A stretch of DNA of 64,000 bases from Saccharothrix sp. NRRL B-16314 (GCF_000716595.1 NZ_JNXC01000001.1:558001-622000); one strand, 5' to 3'. Shown: positions 39,736 through 48,131, numbered from the stretch's first letter. Notes: generated by a model from the sequence alone, not told the origin. Translations and numbers: made by a program.

Positions 39736-40537
39736 ATTTCTCCACAGAAAATCGGATGACGGCCAGCGCCTGGTCGTCGTGGACTTTCGGCCGCGGCCAC
39801 TTCTGCCGATCGACGTCTTCCACTTCCGCCGCGCGAATCCGGTCCAAGACCGCTTCCGGACCATTCTCGGATGTGATGTCCAGCACGATTTTCCAGTTCT
39901 CGAACAAGTCGTAGTCGTCCACGCCGCAGGACACGCCGTCGGTCGCCATGAGGACCGCGCGCACCCGGTCACGCGGCCAACTCGCCCGGACGGCCCGGTG
40001 CGCGGCGGCGGGATCCGCTTCGGCCACCCACCAGCCGTGCTCGCGGTTGCGCCAGTCGGTGATCCGGTCGACCTTGCCGCGCAGGTCACGCAGGCGGTTG
40101 TCCGCGACGACCTCCGGGCCGGCGTCGGTGAACACCACCACCGGGCTGTCGGCGAGCACCAGGACGTCCACCGCGGTGTCGGTCCAGCGCGTGATCGCGA
40201 CCGTGCTCGACGGGGAATCTCCGGGGGTCAGGCCGTGGTGACGGGCGAGGCGTTCGATGGCTCGGGCGAGGTGGTCGGAGAGGTCACCGTCCAGGCGGCC
40301 CCGAACGCCGACCACTTCTCCGGCCGCGTCGTCGGCCACTTTCCCGGCCGGTTCCCCGGCGAGTTCCAGGGCCAGGTGCCGCGAATGCCAGCCGCCGTCC
40401 CGTTCGCGCGGGGTCGGTGAGGTGGCGCCGTCCAGCAGGACCACGGCGTTCGGCAGTCGGACGATGCGGTCCTCGGTGGGGCGCGGCAGGCCGTCCCGGC
40501 CCACTCCGGGCCGTTCGGCGGTGGTGATCTCCGGCAT
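39734..40537 (-). CDS. PP2C-like protein phosphatase domain protein
   Basis: 267 aa. Signs of the PP2C fold: VLLDGATSP (metal-binding Asp-Gly), SSTVAITRWTD, VLVLADSPVVVF, VLMATDGVSCG (Asp-Gly) and HDDQALAVI (late Asp). Some metal ligands seem altered relative to standard bacterial PP2C, so activity is uncertain. The start at 40535-40537 lies 8 bases after a TACGCT hexamer and next to the double palindrome shared with the divergent HTH gene, suggesting common control. Confidence 0.7.
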   Translation of the reverse strand: MPEITTAERPGVGRDGLPRPTEDRIVRLPNAVVLLDGATSPTPRERDGGWHSRHLALELAGEPAGKVADDAAGEVVGVRGRLDGDLSDHLARAIERLARHHGLTPGDSPSSTVAITRWTDTAVDVLVLADSPVVVFTDAGPEVVADNRLRDLRGKVDRITDWRNREHGWWVAEADPAAAHRAVRASWPRDRVRAVLMATDGVSCGVDDYDLFENWKIVLDITSENGPEAVLDRIRAAEVEDVDRQKWPRPKVHDDQALAVIRFSVEK

Positions 40538-40555
40538 CGACGTCGAGCGTAGTGC

Positions 40556-40599
40556 GTCAACCTGGGTTGACAAAGTCGCTCCTGTCAACCAAGGTTGAC
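40556..40599. promoter_or_regulatory. Twin 16-bp palindromic operators
   Basis: GTCAACCTGGGTTGAC (40556-40571) and GTCAACCAAGGTTGAC (40584-40599) share arms GTCAACC / GGTTGAC and start 28 bases apart. They occupy nearly all of the 65-base gap between the PP2C-like gene and the HTH gene. The small HTH protein encoded next door is the natural candidate ligand (inference). Confidence 0.8.
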
Positions 40600-40602
40600 G
40601 AC

Positions 40603-40815
40603 ATGACGGAGGCAACCCAGCTCGCCTCGGCGGCGGGCGACCAAGACCCCAGGGTCGGGCTGCGAGCGGTGAGCGCGCTGCGCCGACTGCTGGAAACGCT
40701 CGAAGCCGTGCAGGTGCGCAACGCCCGCGCACGCGGTTGGTCCTGGCAGGAGATCGCGGCCGAGCTCGGGGTCACCCGGCAGGCCGTCCACAAGAAGCAC
40801 GGGGGAGACCGATGA
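40603..40815 (+). CDS. Small helix-turn-helix protein
   Basis: 70 aa. After a loose N-terminus come a helix (VSALRRLLETLEAVQVRNAR) and a helix-turn-helix SWQEIAAELGVTRQAVHKKHG at the C-terminus. ATG lies only 3 bases after the second palindrome, so no Shine-Dalgarno exists and translation is probably leaderless. It overlaps the ClpN-domain gene by ATGA. HTH plus ClpN-domain pairs recur in actinomycetes. Likely autoregulator of the divergent pair. Confidence 0.8.
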   Translation: MTEATQLASAAGDQDPRVGLRAVSALRRLLETLEAVQVRNARARGWSWQEIAAELGVTRQAVHKKHGGDR

Positions 40816-41345
40816 TCGGGGAACGGTTCACCAGGGCCGCGCGGCAGACCGTCCACGAGGCGGTGGTGCAGGCCGAACAGCTCGACGCGCCCGAGATCGG
40901 GCCCGAGCACCTGGCGTTGGCGCTGCTCGACGCGCCCGTGCTGGCGGACTTCTCGCTGCCGCGCGACGAGGTCGTCGAAGCGTTCGCGGCGGCCCGGCGC
41001 AAGGGCGGGCTCAGCGAAGCCGACACCGAGGCGTTGCGCCGGCTCGGCATCGACGTGGACCAGATCGTGGCCTCGGTCGAACGGTCGTACGGGGAAGGTG
41101 CGCTGGCCGGTGCGCCCCGGCGTCGGCGGCGGTTCTTCGGCAACCACCTGCCGTTCACGTCGGCGGCGAAGAAGACGTTGGAGCGCAGCCTGGTCGAGGC
41201 GCGCGACCTCGGCCACGGCACGCTCGGCCAGGAGCACCTGTTGCTGGCGCTGCTGGCCGCGCGCGGGTTGGTGGCCGAGGTGTTGGAGGCGCGCGGGGTG
41301 AGTTACGCGGAGGTCAGGAAGCGGGTCGCCCGCTCACCCAGGTGA
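40812..41345 (+). CDS. Clp N-terminal domain protein
   Basis: 177 aa. Two Clp-N repeats: FTRAARQTVHEAVVQAEQLD with IGPEHLALALLD (about 5-50), and FTSAAKKTLERSLVEARDLG with LGQEHLLLALLA (about 112-155). Of the ClpA/ClpC protein only this substrate- or adaptor-binding domain is present; no AAA module. It could bind Clp substrates or the adaptor sites. ATG overlaps the HTH gene stop; its 3' end overlaps the convergent yczE-like gene by 32 bases. Confidence 0.85.
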   Translation: MIGERFTRAARQTVHEAVVQAEQLDAPEIGPEHLALALLDAPVLADFSLPRDEVVEAFAAARRKGGLSEADTEALRRLGIDVDQIVASVERSYGEGALAGAPRRRRRFFGNHLPFTSAAKKTLERSLVEARDLGHGTLGQEHLLLALLAARGLVAEVLEARGVSYAEVRKRVARSPR

Positions 41346-41943
41346 CCAGGGGGAGGAACGCCTGGGTCAGCGGGCCGATCGTGACGGCGTAGAGGACGGT
41401 GCCCACGCCGATCGTGCCGCCGAGGAGCCAGCCGATCACCAGCACCGTCAGTTCCACGACGGTCCTGACCAGGCGCAACGAGGTCCCGGTCCGCGCGCAG
41501 AACCCGGTCGTCAGGCCGTCGCGCGGGCCGGGGCCGAGGCGGGCTCCGATGTAGACGGCGGCAGCCAGGCCGTTCAGCACGATGCCGGCGGTGAGGAAGA
41601 GGATGCGCGGCAGGAGTTCGGCCGGGTTCGGCAGGATGGCCAGGCTGACGTCCACCGCGACGCCGATGACGATCACGTTGCTGACCGTGCCGACGCCGGG
41701 TCTCTGCCTGAGCGGGATCCAGCAGAGCAGGACCACGACGCCGACGAGGGCGGTGATCGTGCCGAAGGACAGGCCGGTGATCTTGGTCAGGCCCTCGTGC
41801 AGCACGTCCCACGGGTCGAGGCCGAGGGTGGCGCGGATCTGGAGCGCCATGCTCGCGCCGTAGAGCCAGAGCCCGGCGAGCAGCTGGGGGACGCGGCGAA
41901 GCGGCGAGACGGTGACCGGGACCTGGGTGAGTGCGGCGAGCAT
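41314..41943 (-). CDS. yczE: YczE/YitT-family membrane protein
   Basis: 209 aa with about five membrane helices. LLAGLWLYGASMALQIRATLGLDPWDVLHEGL, GARLGPGPRDGLTTGFCARTG and GWLLGGTIGVGTVLYA are typical of the YczE family (possible small-molecule or thiol-compound transport; not established). ATG at 41941-41943. Divergent from the MocR-type regulator across 61 bases with ATTGGC repeats, the standard YczR-YczE arrangement. Its 3' end overlaps the ClpN gene by 32 bases. Confidence 0.85.
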   Translation of the reverse strand: MLAALTQVPVTVSPLRRVPQLLAGLWLYGASMALQIRATLGLDPWDVLHEGLTKITGLSFGTITALVGVVVLLCWIPLRQRPGVGTVSNVIVIGVAVDVSLAILPNPAELLPRILFLTAGIVLNGLAAAVYIGARLGPGPRDGLTTGFCARTGTSLRLVRTVVELTVLVIGWLLGGTIGVGTVLYAVTIGPLTQAFLPLVTWVSGRPAS

Positions 41944-41962
41944 GTGGCCATCCTTCGTCGCG

Positions 41963-42004
41963 ATTGGCCTTGTATTCCAGAGCCAATCGGCAATAATTGG
42001 CCTT
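41963..42004. promoter_or_regulatory. YczR operator with direct and inverted ATTGGC repeats
   Basis: ATTGGCCTT occurs at 41963-41971 and at 41996-42004, 33 bases (about three helical turns) apart, with the inverted core GCCAAT at 41982-41987 between. Two direct plus one inverted copy is the layout expected for dimeric MocR regulators. The second copy touches the yczR ATG. Confidence 0.75.
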
Positions 42005-43465
42005 ATGAATCCCAACGTCCCACCAGGTGGACGTATATCCGGTTTCCGCCTGGCCCGATTGCTCGGCGAGTGGCGTCGTCGTGGCACGCGTCACGGCTCG
42101 GCCGACTTGGCCGCCGCGGTCCGGATGCTCGTGCTGGACGGCCGCCTGCCCGCGGGCACGCGGTTGCCGGCGGAACGTGAGCTGGCAGAGGTGCTGCCGG
42201 TGAGCCGCACCATGATCACGGCCGCGCTGGACCAGCTGCGGGAGGAGGGGCTGGTCGCGAGTCGGCGCGGGGCGGGGTCGTGGATCAGCCTGCCGACCGG
42301 GGCGTTGGGGATGATCCCGGACACCCCGTTGGTGGGGCAGAGCATGGTCGACTTCGCCCGCGCCGCGCCGCCCGCGCTGCCGGGTCTGCTGGCGGCGTTC
42401 GACCAGGTGCGACTGTCCCTGCCGGAACACTTGGCGGATCACGGCTACTACGAGCACGGGCTTCCTGAGCTGCGGAAACGTATCGCGGACCGGTATGTGG
42501 CGCGTGGGCTGCCGACGTCACCGAACCAGATCGTGATCACCAGCGGCGCGCAGCACGCCCTCGCGCTGGCACTGCGCCTGCTGACCGGTCCGGGCGATCG
42601 GGTGCTCGTCGAGCAGCCCAGCTACCCCAACGCCCTGGACGCGATCAAGGCCGTGTCGGCCATCCCCGTTCCCGTGGCGATGACGGACACCGGTTGGGAC
42701 CTGCCCGGCATCGCGGCGGCCCTCCGCCAAGCCGCACCGCGCATGGCGTACGTCGTGGTCGACTTCCACAACCCCACCGCCCACCGCCTGGACACCGAGG
42801 GGCGAGCCGAACTGGCCGACATCGCCCGCCGCGCCCGCACCCCGCTGGTGGTGGACGAGACCGTCGTCGAACTGGACTTGGACGGCGACCCGCTGGACGG
42901 CCCGCCCCCGATGGCGTCGTTCGCCGAAGACCTGGTCGTGACGTTGGGCTCGGCCAGCAAATCCCATTGGGGTGGCCTGAGGATCGGCTGGATCCGCGCC
43001 ACCCCCGAAGTAGTCCACCGCCTGATCTCCACGCGCACGGCGCTGGACTTGGGCTCGGCGGTGGTGGAGCAACTGGTGCTGGCGGAGATGCTGGCGGACC
43101 CCGAACCGGCGCTACGCGAACGCCGCACCCAACTCGCGGCCCAACGCGACGTGCTGATCGAGGGCTTGCGCGAACACTGCCCCGCTTGGCGCTTCCGCAC
43201 CCCCGCCGGTGGGCTCAGCGTGTGGTGCGAACTGGACGCGCCGGTGAGCACCCGCATCGCGGTCGTCGCCCAGAACCACGGCATCCGCTTGGCGCCCGGC
43301 TCGCGCTTCGGCGCGCACGGCGGCTTCGAACGCTGGCTGCGCTTGCCGTTCGTCCAACCCCCGGACGTCCTCCGCGACGCCGCCCGCCGGCTCGGCCTGG
43401 TGGCGGCGTCGGTGGCGGGAACCGGACTGGCGGGCGAGGCCGACGCCACCGTCCCTGTCGCCTGA
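42005..43465 (+). CDS. yczR: MocR/YczR-type regulator (GntR HTH fused to aminotransferase domain)
   Basis: 486 aa. N-terminal GntR winged helix (about 30-90: LPAGTRLPAERELAEVLPVS and EEGLVASRRGAGSWI), then a fold-I aminotransferase domain (about 110-470) with HNPTAHR, VDETVVELD and the PLP lysine in GSASKSHWGGLRIGW. MocR proteins sense a PLP or amine ligand and act on the DNA of their own divergent partner, here yczE. The ATG is directly preceded by the operator, so there is no ribosome site and a leaderless message is likely. Confidence 0.9.
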   Translation: MNPNVPPGGRISGFRLARLLGEWRRRGTRHGSADLAAAVRMLVLDGRLPAGTRLPAERELAEVLPVSRTMITAALDQLREEGLVASRRGAGSWISLPTGALGMIPDTPLVGQSMVDFARAAPPALPGLLAAFDQVRLSLPEHLADHGYYEHGLPELRKRIADRYVARGLPTSPNQIVITSGAQHALALALRLLTGPGDRVLVEQPSYPNALDAIKAVSAIPVPVAMTDTGWDLPGIAAALRQAAPRMAYVVVDFHNPTAHRLDTEGRAELADIARRARTPLVVDETVVELDLDGDPLDGPPPMASFAEDLVVTLGSASKSHWGGLRIGWIRATPEVVHRLISTRTALDLGSAVVEQLVLAEMLADPEPALRERRTQLAAQRDVLIEGLREHCPAWRFRTPAGGLSVWCELDAPVSTRIAVVAQNHGIRLAPGSRFGAHGGFERWLRLPFVQPPDVLRDAARRLGLVAASVAGTGLAGEADATVPVA

Positions 43466-43958
43466 CCACCTCATCTGCAACCCCACCCCACTACACCCCG
43501 CCCCGCATCCCGTCTCCGGCACAGCTTTCCCTTGTCCGGCACAGCTTTCCGCTGACTGGCGGGGCGGTGTCCGGCAGGGCGGTGACCGGCGGAAGTGTCC
43601 GGCAGGAGTGTCCGGCGGGAGTGTCCGGCGGGAGTCGCGAGCGGGGAGGTGGCCAGCGGAGGTGACTGGCGGGGAGGTGGCCAGCGGAGATGGCTGGCAG
43701 GGAGTGGCCGGCGGAGGTGCTGGCAGGGAGATGGCTGGCGGGGAGGTGGTCAGCCGCTGCGATGCGGGGTGAAGTGGCCGGCTCAGTGGCGGTAGTGGTG
43801 GCGGTGGCCGGGTGGCGCGGTGTGGGGAGTGGGGTGGGTGGGGACGGTGGCTGGGGGTGTGTGGGTGGTTGGCGGGGCTCCTCATGGTTTAACCGAGGTG
43901 CGGTAACGGTGTTTTCGTACATATTTCGGCGATGAGCACCCGATTGTGTTTCCGATTC
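43466..43958. other. Gene-free G-rich stretch with degenerate repeats
   Basis: No convincing gene. It holds a 13-base repeat (GTGTCCGGCRGGA/G) at 43567-43579 and three times at 43595-43633, then looser G-rich units built on GGTGGCCAGCGGA and ATGGCTGGC to about 43760. From 43890 the composition turns AT-richer (TTTTCGTACATATTTC), which could hold a promoter reading rightwards into the hairpin array. Open frames here have repeat-driven composition and no ribosome sites. Confidence 0.6.
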
Positions 43959-44139
43959 CCGTCGGGTTCCGGCGCAGCCCCTCGATGAGCCGGAACCCGA
44001 CGGTGGAACGTGGACCTGCGGCGGGGACGCTCCAGGGATTGGCGTCCCCTGCCGCAGGTTCCCGTGCGGTCCCTTCGCTGCGGGGGCAGCGCTGCGATGG
44101 GACCTGTGCCCGTTCCTGCCAGGGCGCGGTCGGCAGGAC
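43959..44139. other. Array of four consecutive hairpins
   Basis: H1: perfect 15-bp stem 43959-43973 / 43989-44003. H2: 17-bp stem 44014-44030 / 44042-44059 with one bulged base. H3: GGTCCC / GGGACC (44068-44073, 44099-44104) enclosing CGCTGC / GCAGCG. H4: CCTGCC / GGCAGG (44115-44120, 44132-44137). The stems are seen directly. Together they look like a structured RNA, a set of terminators or a small repeat element; no known family was recognised. Confidence 0.6.
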
Positions 44140-44273
44140 GGGACGTCTGGGGTGTGCTTTCAGCGCGACGAGTGCCGTTGGGCGACTGTGCGGCTGCGCG
44201 ACAAGGCGAATGCGAGATACGACCGGCAACGACCGTTTTCACGCGTGCTCAGGGCACACGGGTCCTGTCGTGC

Positions 44274-45212
44274 TCAGTCGGGTGACGTGCTGGGCAGCCC
44301 GGGGACACTGCCTGGAGACCGCCCACCGTCCCGCCGCTCGGTCGACCACGCTGCCAACGGCTTCAGGTCGGACTGGCTGCTGAACGACGCGATGAGGCCA
44401 CCGCGGTGACCACCACCGCTGTCCGCACCGCTCGATGACGACGACGCCGTCGGCGCGCTGGGCGCCGGCGCCTGGTTCGGGGTGGGTGCGGGGGCACCGG
44501 GGTTCGGCGACTCCCAGACCACGTCCGCGTTCGACGCGGTCCGGGAAGCCTGTGATGCCGATGTGGTCGGCACGTCCGAGCCGGCCAGTGCGGTTACGCG
44601 CACGGCCGTCGGGGCCGGAGGTGCCGGCTGTGGTGCGACTGCGGGTGGCGGCGCGGCAGCTGCTGCCCGAGCCGCCGCCTTCGTCGCCACCTTCGCCTCG
44701 TACAGCGGGGCGGGCATGGTGTTCGACACCGAACCCGAGTGGCTGTAGTTGCTGCTCCCGGACGTGTAGCCGGGGTGGGTGTACTCGTCCTCGTACGGAT
44801 CGTCGGACGGTGGGTCCGCGTACGGCGACGCGTACGGGGACGAGTACGGCGAACCCAGGTACACAGCGCCCGGGTTGTCAGTCGGAACCTCGCCCAGCAA
44901 GGACGTGACCCGGACTTCGAACGGGCGCTCGTCCACGACCAGCGGTCGTTCTAACGGGCGTTCGAGCAGCACGTCCAAGGCGGGGACGCCGAGCGGGAGC
45001 ACGTCGGCGAGCGGCACGTCGGCGGTGGCCGCCTGCTGCTCGCCGAGCGCCACGTTCACCGCGTCGAGCTTCGCCGCGATCTCGTCCGGGTGGTCCTCGC
45101 CGGCCGACGCGAGCCCGGCGCAAGCGAGCCAGGCCGCCGTGGCCAACCCGCCGACGGCGAGCGCCCGGAGCAGCGCCGACCCACTGCGGCGCACCGCGTC
45201 GGAGACAGCCAC
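44274..45212 (-). CDS. Secreted Pro/Ala/Ser/Tyr-rich protein, function unknown
   Basis: 312 aa. N-terminal signal peptide (about 12-37, LLRALAVGGLATAAWLACAGLASAG by composition), a short ordered part (about 40-105) with PLADVLPLGVPALDVL, then disordered low-complexity sequence: a Ser-Pro-Tyr run (SPYSSPYASPYADPPSDDP) and Ala/Pro-rich stretches to the end. GTG start. No domain recognised. Probably wall-associated; Pro/Ser richness may allow O-mannosylation (inference). Confidence 0.6.
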   Translation of the reverse strand: MAVSDAVRRSGSALLRALAVGGLATAAWLACAGLASAGEDHPDEIAAKLDAVNVALGEQQAATADVPLADVLPLGVPALDVLLERPLERPLVVDERPFEVRVTSLLGEVPTDNPGAVYLGSPYSSPYASPYADPPSDDPYEDEYTHPGYTSGSSNYSHSGSVSNTMPAPLYEAKVATKAAARAAAAAPPPAVAPQPAPPAPTAVRVTALAGSDVPTTSASQASRTASNADVVWESPNPGAPAPTPNQAPAPSAPTASSSSSGADSGGGHRGGLIASFSSQSDLKPLAAWSTERRDGGRSPGSVPGLPSTSPD

Positions 45213-45525
45213 TGCGGATCACCACCGTTCCGGGTACGGCGAACGGGACGGACCGTTCGAGGTCGACGTTCTGCTATGTCTAGCACTGGTAACCGAATTT
45301 TCGAACGTTCTGCGCCGGAACCCACTCGGAAGGGCGGTGCGGTGCGGCTGTCCGGGTTGCCACCCCCGCCGGTGAACACCGTCCGTCGTGCCACCGCACC
45401 GGACGACGTCCGCCAAAGTCCCTTGTGGACGCGGACCTCCTGTCCGCAGTGGACGTCTGAGCAGCGGTTTCGGCATCGGCGGTGGCACTAGTCCATTGGG
45501 GTGTCGTCCGGTCGAGTGCCACGGC
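45213..45525. other. Intergenic stretch, no gene seen
   Basis: 313 bases between the start of the secreted protein gene and the stop of the CHAT gene, both on the minus strand. Open frames across it are low-complexity and lack ribosome sites. A locally AT-richer stretch at about 45275-45305 could carry the promoter of the secreted-protein gene. No strong hairpin was noticed. Confidence 0.5.
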
Positions 45526-47082
45526 TCATCCCGCGCCCACGCACACGAAGCCGAGATCCCCATGCCGGGCCTGCGCGTCCGCAAGCGCTTGCGCCGGGTT
45601 CGCCAGGTTGGCGTGCAAGTCGACCATCAGGTCCACCACCCGGTCGTCCGGCACGGCGCGGACGCTCTCGACGACCACCCGCGCGCCGCGCCTCAGCAGC
45701 ACTCGGGCCAACCCGGACTCGCACGCCGAGAGCACCACGACCGACGGCACGCGCGTCAAGCCGTCGAGGTCGTTCCCGTCCAACGGCCCGTCGTCCAGCT
45801 GGAGGTACGAGAACGGGTCGTCCTGCCGCACGCCGTGCGCGGCGAAGTGCGCGACGTCCACGTGGGCCATCTCGCGCAACGCCTCGTCCACTGTGGAACA
45901 GGACCGGCCGCCGTGCGTCCTCCTCAGCGCCTCCACCTCCCGGTGCGCGTGCAGCAGGCTCGGCCCGGCGACCCAGAGGCGACTCGCGAGGGCCAGCGGT
46001 CGGGTGCTCGCCCGGTGCCAGCAGCTCGCCGACGGCGCCACCGACAGCGCCCTCCCGGCGGCGGACGGCAGGGCGGCCCACGGCATGCGTTCCAGCTCGG
46101 GGCTCGGCACGATCACCAGTGGCCGATCACCCGCCGGCCGCAGGAGGCGGTCGAGGTCGGCGACCGCGTGCGGCGCCTCGGCGAGCGACAGCGACCGGAC
46201 GTGCCTGCCCGCGGTCCGGGCGTCGCCGAAGTCGTGCAGCCTGACCCGGCCCGCTGCCACGGACACCGCCAGCAACCGGCCGCGGTGGCTGATGAAGTGC
46301 AGCAAAGCCTTGTCCCCCAGCGAATCCACGACGTCGGCCAGCGGAACGGCCGGTCGCCGGGCCGTGCGCGGCACGTGGGACAGCACGCGGATCTCGCGTT
46401 CCAACCGCGCGATCCGGTCCCGGTCGCGCCGCACCCTCGCCAGGCGCAGTTCGGCCCGCACCTTGGCGAGGTCGGGCGGGGCGTCCGGTGGGCGCACCGT
46501 GCGGCGTTCGCCCCACCGCCACGCGGATCGGGCGTCTCCGCTGGTCAGGGCGTGGTCGAGGGCGATGTCCACCAGGTCTCCGTGTGTGTCGGGGTCGTGC
46601 AGCGCCAACCCGGCCCGGCACGCGGCCACCGCGTCGCGTCGGGTGCCCGCGAGCCGTGCGCGGGCCAGCCAGCCGATGGCCCGGGACCGGGCGGTGCCCC
46701 GGTGCCGGTGCGCCGCCGCTTCCGCGGGCGCGTGGGCGAGTCGCAGTTCGGCCGCGTCGTCGTGGTGGCCGTGCCGGTCGCACGCCTCGGCCACCGCGAG
46801 CGGTGATCCAGGCGCACCCGCGCGCAACGCCACGGCCTGCGCGGCCGGTACCCAGGAGGTGCGGTTCTCCGCGCGGAACACGGTTTCGGCTTCGATGGCC
46901 AGCGCACGAGCGGCGATGAAGTCGTTGTCCCGCAACGCACACCGTGCGGCGAGCAGGAGTGCTTCGGGCAGTCGGGAGAAGTTGACGGCCTGCCGCAGCA
47001 CGACGTTCGCCTCACGCACCAGACCGGTGTTGAGCAGCGCTTCCGCCCGGCCGACGAGGGCGAGCGAACGGTCGGGCGTCAT
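45526..47082 (-). CDS. CHAT-domain (caspase-like) protein
   Basis: 518 aa. Helical TPR-like N-terminus (about 1-200), a linker, and a C-terminal CHAT peptidase domain (about 225-518) with the catalytic histidine in AHFAAHG (about 411-417) and the catalytic cysteine in LSACESGLA (about 449-456). Both residues are present, so it should be an active cysteine protease. ATG at 47080-47082 overlaps the stop of the 140-aa gene (ATGA). It is the last gene of a three-gene operon led by an ECF sigma factor; its target is unknown. Confidence 0.85.
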   Translation of the reverse strand: MTPDRSLALVGRAEALLNTGLVREANVVLRQAVNFSRLPEALLLAARCALRDNDFIAARALAIEAETVFRAENRTSWVPAAQAVALRAGAPGSPLAVAEACDRHGHHDDAAELRLAHAPAEAAAHRHRGTARSRAIGWLARARLAGTRRDAVAACRAGLALHDPDTHGDLVDIALDHALTSGDARSAWRWGERRTVRPPDAPPDLAKVRAELRLARVRRDRDRIARLEREIRVLSHVPRTARRPAVPLADVVDSLGDKALLHFISHRGRLLAVSVAAGRVRLHDFGDARTAGRHVRSLSLAEAPHAVADLDRLLRPAGDRPLVIVPSPELERMPWAALPSAAGRALSVAPSASCWHRASTRPLALASRLWVAGPSLLHAHREVEALRRTHGGRSCSTVDEALREMAHVDVAHFAAHGVRQDDPFSYLQLDDGPLDGNDLDGLTRVPSVVVLSACESGLARVLLRRGARVVVESVRAVPDDRVVDLMVDLHANLANPAQALADAQARHGDLGFVCVGAG

Positions 47083-47501
47083 GCGACGAACCACGGTGTG
47101 GCGTGCTCACGGCCGTCACCGCGCAGCACGAACCTGACCGGTCCGAACGGCACGCGGTCGACGTGGAACCAGCCGGCCGCGTCGATCGCGGTCGCCGCCC
47201 GTCCGCCGAGCCAGTGCGCCACGGCGAGGGTTCCGAAGCGGGCGAGTCCGGTGGCGTGGAGGCCGGCCGGCACGCGGTCGAGCCGCAGGTCGAGGTCGGT
47301 GAAGGTCAGCGTGCGGGTGCTGCCCCTGCCCCGCATCCCGGGCGGATCGACCCGCGCCGAGTCGGACAGGAGCCGCATCGCGCTACCGCCGGTGCGCTCC
47401 CGAAGCGCCGATCGTGCCTGCGCGGCAAGGGTTCGCGGTGTCGGGTCGAGGTTGTCGACGAGGTGGGCGAGGGCGTCGAGGAGTTCGCGGTCGCTGGTCA
47501 T
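47079..47501 (-). CDS. Conserved protein between ECF sigma factor and CHAT protease
   Basis: 140 aa. Helical start (LLDALAHLVDNLDPTPRTLA) and a beta-rich end (LTFTDLDLRLDRVPAGLHAT and WFHVDRVPFGPVRFVLRG). No membrane helix and no zinc anti-sigma motif, so it is not a classic anti-sigma factor, although its position would suit a regulator of the sigma factor or a substrate of the protease. Both ends overlap neighbours by ATGA, implying tight translational coupling. Not recognised as a known family. Confidence 0.7.
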   Translation of the reverse strand: MTSDRELLDALAHLVDNLDPTPRTLAAQARSALRERTGGSAMRLLSDSARVDPPGMRGRGSTRTLTFTDLDLRLDRVPAGLHATGLARFGTLAVAHWLGGRAATAIDAAGWFHVDRVPFGPVRFVLRGDGREHATPWFVA

Positions 47502-48043
47502 CGGGCCACCTCGACGCCGATGCGCCGGCGCAGCACGGCCAGGCAGCGGCCCCGGGTCGCGCCGAGGCTGTTGACCGGGATGCCGACCGCTTCGGCGACC
47601 TGCGTGAACGACAGTTCCGGCGCGAACGCCGCCAACCGCAGGATTTCCCGGCACCGGTCGGTCAGCGTCGCGTACGCGCGCCACAACCTCGGCCCGGTGT
47701 CACCGGCCACCGCCGCGTCCTCGGGTGTCGGCCGGTCGTCGGGTGGTTCCCACAGGTCGAGCGGCTCCTCCCGACCGCGCAGGCGGAACACGGTCAGCGC
47801 TTCCCGCCGCGCCGTCGTGACCAGCCACGCGCCGAGCCGTTCGGGACGGCGGATGCGGGTCAGGTTCTCGGCGAGCGCCAGCCACGTGGCCTGGCAGACG
47901 TCCGCCGCGTCGTCGGGGTTCAGCCGGTGCGAGCGCGGCACCGCCCAGACCAGGCGCACGTACCGGCGGACGATCTCGTGCCACGCGGCTTCGTCACCGG
48001 TGTGGGCGAGGGCGAGCAGTTCAGTGTTGGTCCGATCTTGCAT
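47498..48043 (-). CDS. ECF-type RNA polymerase sigma factor
   Basis: 181 aa. Region 2 (about 12-80: DEAAWHEIVRRYVRLVWAVP and DAADVCQATWLALAENL) and region 4 (about 115-175: LTDRCREILRLAAF, SFTQVAEAVGIPVNSLGATRGRCLAVL). ATG at 48041-48043. It heads the operon with the 140-aa protein and the CHAT protease. No anti-sigma factor with a membrane helix is adjacent, which sets it apart from most ECF loci; control might pass through the two downstream proteins (inference). Confidence 0.88.
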   Translation of the reverse strand: MQDRTNTELLALAHTGDEAAWHEIVRRYVRLVWAVPRSHRLNPDDAADVCQATWLALAENLTRIRRPERLGAWLVTTARREALTVFRLRGREEPLDLWEPPDDRPTPEDAAVAGDTGPRLWRAYATLTDRCREILRLAAFAPELSFTQVAEAVGIPVNSLGATRGRCLAVLRRRIGVEVAR

Positions 48044-48131
48044 GCTCGTTGAGAGCACCGGTGCTGACCTGGGGATACCGGGGCCATCCGATGGTGTGGT
48101 CGGGGGAACCGGTGATCGTTTCCGCGCGTCG

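Noticed and set aside
43882..44229. 115-codon minus-strand open frame in the hairpin region
   Set aside because: Its coding sequence would be the hairpins themselves; no ribosome site, no family, arginine/proline noise.
45219..45584. 121-codon minus-strand open frame upstream of the secreted-protein gene
   Set aside because: Overlaps the 3' end of the CHAT gene out of frame and has noise-like composition; treated as intergenic.
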